Source of the DNA: Branchiostoma floridae
Taxonomy: Eukaryota > Chordata > Leptocardii > Amphioxiformes > Branchiostomatidae
Direction: 5' to 3'
NCBI RefSeq assembly: GCF_000003815.2
Contig: NC_049993.1
Coordinates: 3,096,370-3,160,369, forward strand
DNA: 64,000 nt
A program made the position numbers and the translations under genes. The notes under the pieces are model-generated. The model ran no database searches. It was not told where the DNA came from and saw only the letters and a program-made list of their open reading frames with translations. How positions within the stretch are numbered: the stretch's first letter is position 1; each line of letters begins with the position of its first letter. Shown piece by piece: positions 12,421 through 24,700 of this stretch.

Positions 12421-12983
12421 AATGTGCTTCATAAATCTGGACTAAAATTGGGCCCTTAGTTGTTATCGTTATGTTAACATTCCTCTCGGTGACTTAGAAT
12501 TGACTCTACACGGTTTGCTGAATATCAGCTACATACGACTAGCCTTGGTATCATTCCGATATACGTAGTTGTGCGCTCGCATATATACACATATAGACAT
12601 GTTCGCTTCTTCTAACAGTTATGTTCTGGAAAAGAAGAGATGCGACTGTTTATAGTGTATAACAAATGTCAGAGCCAGAAGCGACTGTAAATAGTGTATA
12701 ATAAACGCCGGGGCGAACTACTTTCCGGATGGTACCCAGGCTACCATACGACAAGTTTAAGGCATCAAATAAAGGGTACTTCGCTAGGCCCGGGAAAGTC
12801 ATGGACATGTCTTTCTGATTGAATTCTTTCAAAGCCTCCCAAAATGCTACGCCGAATATTCGAGCTTATGTATACTGAAGCTCTAGTCAATAGCATCGGT
12901 AAAAGAAGAGAGGCGACCATGGATGTTATGTAAATATTTAAGCGTACCTTGGCAAACAAGAGCTATTTTTATGGTGTCCTTAA

Positions 12984-13924
12984 CCCTCATCCGACCGTTA
13001 CATTTTTACGACGAATCTGACCGTATGGGGTCATTTTTGACCCCATTTTGTTTTGCTCATAGACATATTTCTGCTGGCTTATTTTGTCATTTCTATGTAT
13101 TTACTGTTTCACCAATCTATGGAAAATATTTTGACAAGTTTTGGTGTCAGTAGTTATTATTCATTATCATAATTTATGCATTAAATAAGGAGAAACCACA
13201 TTTGCTCTGAAAATCTACCATACTCAACTTACTAAAACAATGTGTTGTCTTATCGATTTCTAAATAAAAATTTTGATGCTGCAATATTACTGATAGCATA
13301 ATAATGTTATCTAACAAGAAAAAATACAATATTTGTGAAAAGTAACGAATTTATTACTTAATTATGCACCAAATTCCGCCATCTAAAGACATACATACAA
13401 TAACTCTTGTCTATTTTCCCGCAAAGATCTTTCTTGTAGGTTCCTTCTGCACATTCTGTCCATATATTGTTTTTTAATTAATTAGAAACATTTTCACTTT
13501 CATTAACATAGGTAATAAGTGCGTATTATCATAATTTATGCAGAATGTCGAAAAACTGTGTTTTACACTAAAATACTAAATTTCTTTCAAAATATTCGGT
13601 GTTTACTCATCTAAGCAACTGTAAGTTATTGCTGTAATAGCATTGATGAGGAAGGCCTGTTATTCTTTTGAAATGTATTGATATTTATGTAATTAATGAT
13701 TCATAATTGGCTGGGGTCATATTTGACCCCACCGAACCAGACACAAACTTTCAAGTATAGCTTATACAATAATGGGCAAAACTCGGTGAAAAATTGGTAG
13801 ATGTTGTAAGACTTGTTTACAAACAAATTCATGGAAGGAATTTTTTCTCCGATGAAAAATGTTGATATGACAGATAAAAATATACGCCTGGGGTCAAAAA
13901 TGACCCCATACGGTCGGATGAGGG
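12984..13924. mobile_element. TTAA-flanked piggyBac-type MITE (GGGGTCA family)
   Basis: The ends are CCCTCATCCGACCG and its inverse CGGTCGGATGAGGG, flanked by TTAA at 12980-12983 and 13925-13928. TTAA duplications with CCY...GGG termini are the hallmark of piggyBac elements. The subterminal palindromes GGGGTCAAAAATGACCCC and GGGGTCATTTTTGACCCC are prominent. The interior is AT-rich and carries no transposase, so the element is non-autonomous. Confidence 0.8.
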
Positions 13925-14378
13925 TTAAACCTAACAAGATTTTACAACGTGTTTTAAGGATCGTGTGTAGAAGAGCATCGTTTACATGTAGAAATTGAAA
14001 TTATCGACAGACAGAAAAATAGTTTCATCCTCCATCCATCCACTTTTCAGTCCCAACGGGAGTCTGCCTGTGTGTGTGTTTCATTGTGTCTTCATGTCGT
14101 TCCCAATATACATCATGCAGCATAACATGCAGCAAATTTTTATACTATGAAGATTTGTTTTGTTCCACTGAAGAACTGTAAATTCAGTAATTTTTGCTGG
14201 GAATTTTTGCAGTGGGAGTAGAAATGATGTTTTAAGGTACCGGCCGAAACAACACTGTAGCACAAACCCATATATCAGCGGTGAAATGATTATGCGGTAA
14301 AGAGGCCTACAAGAACCAAAAAAAGTTCAACCCCTACAAATAGCCCAAGATTAACTAGACGTTTTTCACGTTGTTTAA

Positions 14379-15313
14379 CCCTATTCAGACGGGGGGGGGG
14401 GGGCTTTTGAGGCCTGCGCTAACTTCGATGTCCTCTAACGCCAGAACGACTTACGCTAGAGCCACCAAATTTGGTGAGTTTTTCTAAAATATTGTTGGCA
14501 ACAATTCTATGAAGTTTTACAAATTTTCAATCTTTTCTTGTTGCCATAGCAACCGTTTGTTGGCAGGCAGTTTTACCAAAAATCACTATTTTTGGTTTTA
14601 ACTATGTATTTGTCACATTTATTTGCTATATTACTGCGATTTTGTAACATAAATAAAATCTTATATTATGCAGCATATCTTTCATAATTATTTGTGCATA
14701 AATGATGCTAATTTGATGACGTCATCAGCCCAAAATCCAAGATGTCGGACCGAATGGCCAGATCAAGAATAACAAGCTAATTATCCCTTAAAATTTTCAA
14801 CTACCTGGTATTTTTTCATCAAAAACCATCTAAATGAATGAATTTAGTCTATTTCCATTGCCCTTTGTGATTTTTTGTTGCAAAGTATTTTTAAAAATTC
14901 AAGGTGGTAGATATAATATGGCGGAGCCCAATTCGTATCTTAGATGTGCATGACGTCATTTTATGACGTCATATTGACGTCATTGATGTTGCTATTGGAA
15001 ACGCAAGTCGTAATAAACATTATTATTCTGTTATCTGCACTTGTTGTTACATTTTTGCAGCATAACGTGAAGTTTTCTGAGAATACCCATTTTTCATGGG
15101 TTTGGCCAATGATGACATCATAATTACGTCATCTTACGTCAACGTAACGTCAAACGTCACATACTCGTCAGATATTATGTCGAAATCATGTCCTAAAAAT
15201 TTAGTGGCCCTATAGCACGTCGTTTAAGTTATAGGACTTAGAAGTGGAGGGCCTCAAAAGCCCCCCCCCCCCCCCCCCTCCAGGGATGACAAAAAAGCCC
15301 GGTCTGAATAGGG
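14379..15313. mobile_element. TTAA-flanked piggyBac-type MITE with G/C homopolymer arms, copy 1
   Basis: The termini are CCCTATTCAGAC(G)n and (C)n...GTCTGAATAGGG, flanked by TTAA at 14375-14378 and 15314-15317. Just inside, both ends carry a homopolymer of G or C. The interior includes several TGACGTCA octamers near 14700 and 14950. Other copies: 34115-35018 (inverted), 44929-45848 and a fragment at 21803-22143. No coding capacity. Confidence 0.85.
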
Positions 15314-15710
15314 TTAATGTGTGTATATACCTAGCTACCACATGCAAATTAGAAATTCCACTGCCACAAGTCGAGGAGAGTTTCCACTGAATACAAATGG
15401 ATGTGAAATGTCAACATGCATTAGCTTACAAAAGGTATTTCTCAAAAGGAAACGAAAACCTTTCTTACTTCATTTTCATCTTAATTTGAACAGGAGCGTG
15501 GCGTACTAAACAACGCTCCTTGAATAGCTGAATTGTAGGATATCGTATTTCCTGCCTTTGTCGGAAACATCAAAAAGAGCGGTTGTTTGTCATGGGTGCC
15601 AAACAGCTATTCAAAGGCCGTTTGACTTTTTGCAAGGTCAAAGGGGGGTTTTGTGTACTATAATCAGAGAATAGGCATTTCCATAGCAGGTTTACTTGTG
15701 ACACTTGAAG

Positions 15711-18700
15711 ATGGATTCAGCTCACAGAGGAATACTCCGAAGATATCGGGAGAAAATTGTGGACGATCTTGACATAGATCTTGTAAAAGAGACTCTCATC
15801 GCAAAAGGAATCCTTGACAGTGAGCAATGGGAATGTATAGCAAAGGCAGGGGATGCAACAAGACATGGCAAAGCTTCTGCGCTTATGGACGAACTACCTC
15901 GACGCGGGCCTGACGCATTTTGGTATTTCTGTGAGGCACTTATGGTACGCCGGTATGGGTTCCTTGGTGAACAGCTAATAAAGGAAGGTGAGTTTCTCAT
16001 AAATATGTATAGTATAGTATAGTATAGTATAGTATAGTATAGTATAGTATAGTATAGTATAGATTAGACTACTTAATGACCTACACTAGCCGTCATCTAT
16101 GCGAAGGTACCCTGTTAGTTGCCTAGTTGTAAGGCTTACTGCGGCAGGAGACCTGTAAAGTAACCCTACACTCAACGCTGTTACCACAAATTGAAATCAA
16201 TATTTGGCGCTTTCGTGCAGATTTAGATTGTTTTTGTCTGAAAGCTTTGCCCCTGGCGAAGTAGTGAGCCCTGTGAGTTTTATGTGCATTTTTCATCATC
16301 GTCGCGGTAACTTTACATGTACTAGCACGCGCAAAGAAGTTTGTTCATGATACGTCGATGAAGGTTAGATATCCAGGTAATAAGATACGCCAAAAACAGT
16401 TACTCAAGCAACTGCGTCTGACTGTATAAAAAACAATACCCAGTTGCTTAAGTAAATGCTTTTCAGCGTTACAAGTTTGTTCATGATTTCTATCAGCGCT
16501 ATTTTGCCATGCTATGCATCCAATGAAACGTGGTTTAGTACATGCTGCCAAAGTTGTGTTGTTCATTACTCATTCTATCAGCAGCGAATCACTGTAGGTG
16601 AACAATGACACTTTGGCCCCATGCCCTGATCAGGTGTCCCCTGACCATGGAGAGCAGATCTTTCTGCCAAACATAACATTCTTATTGACAGGGGATGCTA
16701 TTGGATGACATGTGATTATATTTTTAGAACAGGCGAAAATCAATGCACGCGTGCATGTCATCTATATAATTAATTCAGTGTGGCCAACGGTTTGTTTGGT
16801 TGAACAGCACGACATACTTGGTGAAGTATTTACCTATGGGAGGATTAGTAGGTTTTCCTTTGTACTGCAGCAGAATCTTATGAGCTTGTATCTAATATTC
16901 ACTCTACAAGGCCAGACATGTACAACAAAGGAAGCCCAATTATTGTGGTAAAATTTGGCCTAAAGGTTTTAAAATTCGAACCGTGTTCGATTCGGTGGGT
17001 GTAATCAAACAGAACATCCGTTCTATCTGGGGTCACACGCGGTCATCCACAGTTTCGACTGTAAACACGCACTTATTTTCCCGGGTGTCGTGTGTCAGAA
17101 ATTAAATAAGAAACAAACATTTTCACAAATATAAACAATCATCTGGCCAGGATAGCTGGCGTTATTATTGGTGACCTTGAATATTACAACACTTGTTTAC
17201 GGCGGTATCAATTACCCCGTGTCCCTATTAGTGCGACTCGACATACGGCCAAACATGGTATTTAAGTCGCTTAGAAAACGCGTGCAAATCAGCTCTCAGG
17301 TTCATGTCTTAGGAATTCTTTTTATTAGGGAGTAAATTTTGAATTACGGGTCATTGAGTTATAAAAAAAAAGGATTTTCGACCTTATCTTGGCTGTAAAA
17401 ATGGTTTGAAGTAGAAGTTGAAAAATCCCCAAGACAGAAATTTTCATCTTACATTCATTACGTAACGTCCGTTAACCTTTATTCGTCACTTTTCGTGAGT
17501 GACACTATTGTGATCCCATTTTTTAAAAGACTAACCAGACTTTTCTTCCTGTTATATGTTGACACTATAGAGTACCTTTGTCCCTTTTGCTGAATATGTT
17601 TCACTGTCTCCCCCCGGTCTCACCGACGGAGATTTACTGGACTCAATTATACACGGCCGAGTCGCGCTGAAGACGGGCATGTTCTACGAGAGACTAGCCT
17701 TTATTCGTCACGATACAACAGTGTCGCTATCTCCCCTTAATTTTGATATTCAGAACAACGATAATTTCTTAATTTCTTCGTCAACCGACAGGCATTAAAC
17801 ACTAGTTCATCTGTGTACCAAATGTCGCTGTCAACACGCCGATGCACTTCCGGTAGCTGCAGTCAAAAAATTGTCCTGAAAACATCGCCCTGCCGCAGAT
17901 CTGTTCCTGTGTTCCATCGGACGGTCCTAACGTATTGTAAACCACTGTATCAACATTTTGGGGGCCTGCTACAGCTATCAAAATGCGAGAAACTATCGAT
18001 AACTTGGACTGCAGGCCACAAATTACGTACTGCAGGCTAGATCACGTGAACAGTAAAGTGATATCTCAGGTCAGCGGCCGGTACCAACAGTAGACAGCAC
18101 TACGGGGAAGGGGAGAACGACCCTCCATGTACCACTTTCCTGTTACAGATGATTGTTCCAGGAGTAAAAAGAATGGTATCTCGAATACTTAAAGTTCAAT
18201 TTTACATAAGTTAGTGGAAAATTTAATCATTTTGATGATACGAAATTGTCATAACGAGCTATAACGTTACCCATACTGAGACGGTTGGTATCGTCTTAGG
18301 GACATGTGTACACGTGCTGGGGCTTTACATTTTCGAAAAAGGGGACCGTAGGCCTGGGAGTTATTTCCATTAGGCCACGTTGATTTGATTATATGGATGA
18401 CATCCGCGCTCGCACCAATTTTCGGCCATTTCCAAACAAAAAAAAAAGGTTTCGACCACACAATAAATTGTGCAAAGCAGCTGTAAAATGAGCACAAATA
18501 CTCCGTAGATTGAAAAAAAAAGAGTATCAGAAAACAGATAACTAATGCCATATATAGAATGCCAAAATGAATCTAAAGTCAAAGAATAAGATGTGAAAGG
18601 ACGGAAAGAAAAAAAATCTATTGTTGGTTGGGGGAGGTACCAGTACAGAACATTCAGGTCCAGAGGATCATGGCATACCATACTATGTGTGTTTAGTCCT

Positions 18701-21700
18701 ATGTTCAACCTTCCTGGCCACTTTGATTTCATACTGAAGGCAACTTTTTTTTTTGGCCAAACTTTTTTTTTATTCGCTCGCTCGCATCAGTTTTGGAGTT
18801 CCCGAAGGATGTCATCCATATAATCAAATCAACATGGCCTTACTGACGGGGAATAATCCACTCTAAATTGTTATGAAATACTGCTAAATGATGCAAAAGA
18901 AATGGGCGAATAAGGCAAACACATGCGCAAATAAAGACAATTAAAAAACCGTAATGTCGTGGTCCCATTAGTTTCCCGCCTTTTTGTTACGTGACACCTC
19001 AAACTTAGGCGTCCAGCTTTTTGGGCAAGTCGATGTCGGCACATTCCATTCCGCCCCAAGTACAGAGGGACTTTCACCCAGTGCTGTCTCCAGACAAGGA
19101 GCTTTTATCAGCTGATAAAAGCTCCTTGCTCCAGCTTGAAATTTATTTCTGTCCCCGACATTGCTGGGGGCTCGCCAAACTAGGGGGCATGCCCCTGGGA
19201 AAAGAAGCAAAATTTCATTCCTCAAAGTTGGCTATCAACACCACACGATCTCGAAACAAAAAGCTTTGGTCCGACTCCCCCGCCACTTGGTGTTGTTGTT
19301 TCTTTTACCATCAAGAAAGGTGCATTTCTCGATAAAATTGAACACCTTCCTGCTCCGTACAAGGAGTAACGTTACAGGTTTGCAAAAGATCGGAGGAAAA
19401 TTGCCAATAGCGGTCATGTTCACAACGCTGAGTAAGAATGCAGTCTCCAAATAGTTATTTTCTGATATAAGATAAATCTCAATCCAAAACTCAATCTGAA
19501 CTACGCAGAGGAAATAGTTTTCACGGCTAGACTTGTCCGTAGGCTCACGTCAATGGGGTCGACAGTCAACCAGCCAAACCTGAAGCGAGCTGCCAGTGAA
19601 AATAGTCTCCCACTTACATTTTATATCGGCGGGCTATTTCTGTATCATCTTAGTGGAAGATTAGCAAAAAAAAATATACAAGTTTGATGACCGAAATTTC
19701 CCCGTGAAACACAGCGTTACATTCCGCCGAAAATTATGTATGTAAGCTGCAATAGCAGCGAGTTGTGAACTACAACAAGACGCGCATGGAAAATGTACAT
19801 ATGGCTAGACGTGTCGTTACCATGGTAGCAGGTCTAGCGGCAGCCTTTTGAAGTAGCGCATGCGACATGGCGTGCGTGATAATTCTACAAATCCAATCAA
19901 CTTTCCACCAATCACAGCCAGCAGCGGCTCGGACAAAGCGGTAACACCAAGTCAATCACGAAGAGGCGCGGAACTTTGCTATCACGGGAAGCTGCGCGCT
20001 GCGAGCTCGGTCCCACATTCAAGCACAAACGCACTTTTGAAGATAAATGGCGCAAGAATCGGCCGTGGTTTCGTCACATAGTAGACGAAGACGGTGAGAA
20101 TATGGTGTTTGTCGTCTGTTTACAGTTTACACCAGGGGGAAAACCTCCTTTGTCGATGGTCGTAGAACTATGGAGATCACCAGTGTTACGGTTTACTGAG
20201 GCCTCGACACCAAGATAATCTCTGCCGTGTCAGTTTCGTAATGAATTGAAATTTACCCGTCAATGTTGATTAATAATTGGGCAAGGCTTGGTGATTCCGA
20301 TAGGCAATGCAAAATAAAACACTGAATAAAATAACCGAAGTTTTCTTGTCATGCTTGTTCATACACAAGTACACACACATCTCAGGCTTTTACAAAACGG
20401 AAACAAATTTGGCGTGATGCGTTCTCCGTGCACCGCGCGAGCGGCCTGCATATAAAATGAGACCGATTTCTGCCATTTTAAGCTTACGAAAATGGATTTT
20501 CTTGTCATGAATGAAGATATTTTGGGACAGAGTGGGTGAATTATTTTCCGTCCCAACAAGTAATTTTCCGTCCAGGGACGGAAACACGGGTCCTTTAGAG
20601 ATAGCACTTCACCTTTGACGTCTGAAGTTCCAGAGTCAAGCGCTACCCAAAGCCTTCTGGGTAACAAAGATGGCGGCGTTCCATTTTCGTCGAAGGGCGA
20701 GAAATTGTCGCACGAACATGTCGTTTTTTTAAATAAATTACATCATCACAAATGATCCAGGTTAGGAAAATAAACTTTATCATCCTTTCTTGTTCATCAT
20801 TAGGTAAAACCAAAGGTACGTTTGGTATTTGTTTACTATTCCTGTTGATAAGGATGCGACGTCCCCTTCCCACGACGTAGTTCGGCTGTCACGAGAGAGG
20901 ACGATAGACAACTGATCTCGTCTTCTTCGCATGCATGGATATTGAGTTCTTCGCAATATTTTTTTGAAAACCTGAGTATCTAATGTGTGCATAACTGAAG
21001 CAATAATTTATGTATGTTGCATTGTTCTATCTCTCGTTGTACATGTTTTTTAAAGTGACGGATTAAGGTAACTTAGACGAATAAAGGTTAACGGATGTTA
21101 CATGATATAAAAGATTTTTTTTTTGATCAAATGTAGGACCATTTTGAATTGAATACGGTATGTGATTTCTTTTACCGAACACCTTTTCATATCAACCAAT
21201 TCAGTATATTTTGAAAAACATTGAGCTGCTATTTGCCAGATAGACTGTCCCGAATTTGAGTACATACAATACCCTAAGTTCTGTTTAAACTTATACTGTT
21301 CTGAACGGATTAGACAAAGGAACGCGTGTGTAATTCCATCCTCTTGCTTCTGTCAGCGAGAATATTCGACTGGTCTTTTTATTGTATGGAATGTGTGTTA
21401 GTAGATAGTGTAATTAAATGAAGTTGTGAACATGCAAAATTTGGGCTACGTTATCTTGCTACCTATTTTTTACCGAAATAGACAATGTGATTTGTTGATT
21501 TGTTTTCTTTAACAGCTACACAGCTTTCCCAGAAACTGCCCGTAAGTAATCCATCTTTTTTTTTCTATATTGAAGATAATATCTAACCAAGGACATTCTA
21601 TCAGACTTGATCTAACATAAGCTAACCTTATACAAAAGGATTCATTTGTGAACCCCCCGCCCTTCTAATATGTTTGTTTAAAAAGTAGTAAGATTTACGT

Positions 21701-24700
21701 TTACATACATCGATGGATGTCAGACATCCAGATGATAATATATGTATAATTTATAATAAAGGAGAAGAAATTTTAGACAATCCTATAGTTCTTCAGGATA
21801 GGAACCTTATTCAGACGGGGCAGCGCAGGGGGTGGGGGTAGGGTCTGGACCAACTTTTGTCGCATGACGCGAGAACGGCTTACGCTAGAGCCACCAAAGA
21901 TATTGAGTTGTCCAAAAATTTAACTATAAACAATTTCTTAAAGTATTCATAAAATTCTAGTTTCGTGTTGCCATGGTAACCATTTGTTGACAGGCATTTT
22001 TGACGAAAATCGCTGATTTCGGTTCTAGCAATGTATTTTTCATGTTTATTTTTTATATCACTGCTACCTCTTATATAAATAAAATCATTTGTTATCTATA
22101 ATATCAAGTTATATCTTTCACCCATTTAAAAGAAAAACAATGCTACGAGGGGCGTGCAATAAGTAATGGTCCTGACCCACTTCCAGTTGTCTGATCTAAA
22201 TGACATTTTGTATGTGTAATAATTCATATCTCTATGGGTTATGTTGCAAAAGACAGCTCTGAACTAATTGTGGTTTCTGATTTACTGGTGTTTGAACTTA
22301 GTCAGGTGCGAAATGGACCAGGTGTGAAATGGAACCAGTTGAGTGTCGCGCAGTGATCCGGTTTTTGTATTTGAAAGGACGCACACCAAAGAAGACTTTT
22401 GATGAAATAAATGAAACTTATGGTGATGATGCCCCATCATATGACCTTGTAAAACGCTGGCATCCTGAATTCAAACGTGGCTGGAAGTCTGTGGAAACAG
22501 CTCCCAGACCTGGTCGTCCCTCTTGTGCCATTGATGAGGCATCAGTTGGAGGACCAACCTGGGGTGTCCTACAAAATCGGTGTCCAGAGCTGCATCAAAC
22601 GATGGGAGAAATGCATAACTCTGGGTGATTCCTATGAAGAGAAAGACTAATAACTGTGCCAAGTTTCATTAATCTCCTGCTATGGGAAATGGGTCAGGAC
22701 CATTACTAATTGCACGCCCCTCGTAGTATAGCACTGTCTAGTGCAAAGGAAGATCTGGACGGAAGGTGTAACTAGCATTCTGTAATTTACAGATCACTCT
22801 TACCTTTTCAGACCCGCATATTGGCCCTGTCATTGAGCGGGCAAATCAAAGACATCAAGCAGAAACACCAGGAGATGCTTCAAGAGAGAGGACCGTCTGT
22901 CATGAAAGCGCTGAAGAAAGTATGCCATGCCAAAAAGACCGGCGGCAGAAGGGAATCAGAGCAGAGGGTAACATCATTAAAACAAATGAAAGAAGCTCTG
23001 AAAAGTCACCAACACCGTAAACGCCACCAAGATCAGAAAGAATCGTTATTCGATGATTCTGACCAGTTGGCTCTGAATGACATTCTTGGCACTGTGAAGA
23101 CATTAAAACACATCAGAAAAGAGTTACAAAATGATGGAACGGTTCCCGGATTTGTGGCCGAAATGAATTCCATGTTGGTAGATGAAGCCGGTTTCTCCAC
23201 TCTCTATGAAATGACAGTAGACAGAGGGTCAGATTACTTGAAAGATTTGCGCAGGCAAGGGGTTGGTGACTCAGATATAATAAAGTACGGTTTTGTTTTG
23301 GTTCTCATCCCTCATCTCTGTCACCTTTCTGAACAAGCTGTCAAAGTGATGAGGCAGCGTCCCTTGCCTAAAATGGAAAACCCTCGTGCAAAAGGTAGGT
23401 ATAGCAAACACATGCACTACTCCATACATCTATACATTGATTAATAACATTTTCTATCTTATCTCTATCTGTATAACCGGCCAACATGGCCAATCTTCGG
23501 CTCAGCACAGGATATTCTCTTTCATCGTTACACATTACCGTCTTCAATAACATCTTTTTACTCTGAGTTAGTATTTTACAGGCTTCATTATCATATAGCC
23601 AGACTAAACGATGCCAACCAATCAGAAGTCCCCATTTCATATCAATTATGACGCAGTTAAGTAATTTAAGTGCCACAACCGGTATTTAATGACTTTCTAG
23701 CGTCCCGTCGTTGGTGTATATGAATCTGACCTTCTGACTGGTCAATGCCCAGTGCATATCTCCTTCTGATTGGCGGCGGTCCTTTGTGTTTCTTTCTCTA
23801 ATTGGTTCTGGTTGTTCATTTGCACCAAAACTACTGTTATAAATACCTAACTGCAATTCTGAGACATTGCCCAAATGTATCAAAGTATAACTTGATAGTG
23901 CCATGAAGGCAGTAATTTGTATTTCTTATTTGCATATTCCAGTTCGGATAGGCTACATGGATATGGTAATGACGTTATGAACCCACCTGTCTTCGGTGTT
24001 TATGGTGTCATAACGCCTTGGGGCGGGGCACCTTTAATTAGTGCATGTCAAACTGACGGAATATATAAATGAAGGCAGTAAACATAAACATGATTCTGTC
24101 TCCAGTCATGTTTAACTTTCATTTTTATGTATCTATATATTTAGATTGATTGCTGTGCTTTTTAAAGATCAATCATACTTGTACAATACAGACGAGGTCA
24201 AGCCACCTAGTGATGAGGATGAAGACCATGATCATGACGAGCAGGAGGAAGACCCACTAGCTGAAAGGTTTTCTGACTTAATGGATTGTAGTGTTGAAAT
24301 CTCTATACGAGTTGAAATCTCACTGGCAAGGGCAAAGTAGAAGACGAAAAAAACGACATGAGCATAATAAAAGTCTTAAAGACAGGGTATTAAACCAGGA
24401 ATTAAAGCAAACGTTCTTTTCTTAAAGCAGCCAACCGGTTTATTCTATACGCTAGGCAAAGTAAAACAATAACATACGTTATAAAGTTTTAATCTCTTGA
24501 AAACTTAATTTTTACAATGAATGCGCACGTGGTTGCAAATAATTCTCATTTCACGGACCTTTGAATTTAGAGAACTATGTCAAATAGCCTCAAATTTTGG
24601 GCTAGAACGCTGACATTTAAATTTCTATCAATCATTTGGTAAGAGTCTAATGTCAAAATTCTAAACTGATACAAAGCTCTATAGAGGAACTCACGTTTTT

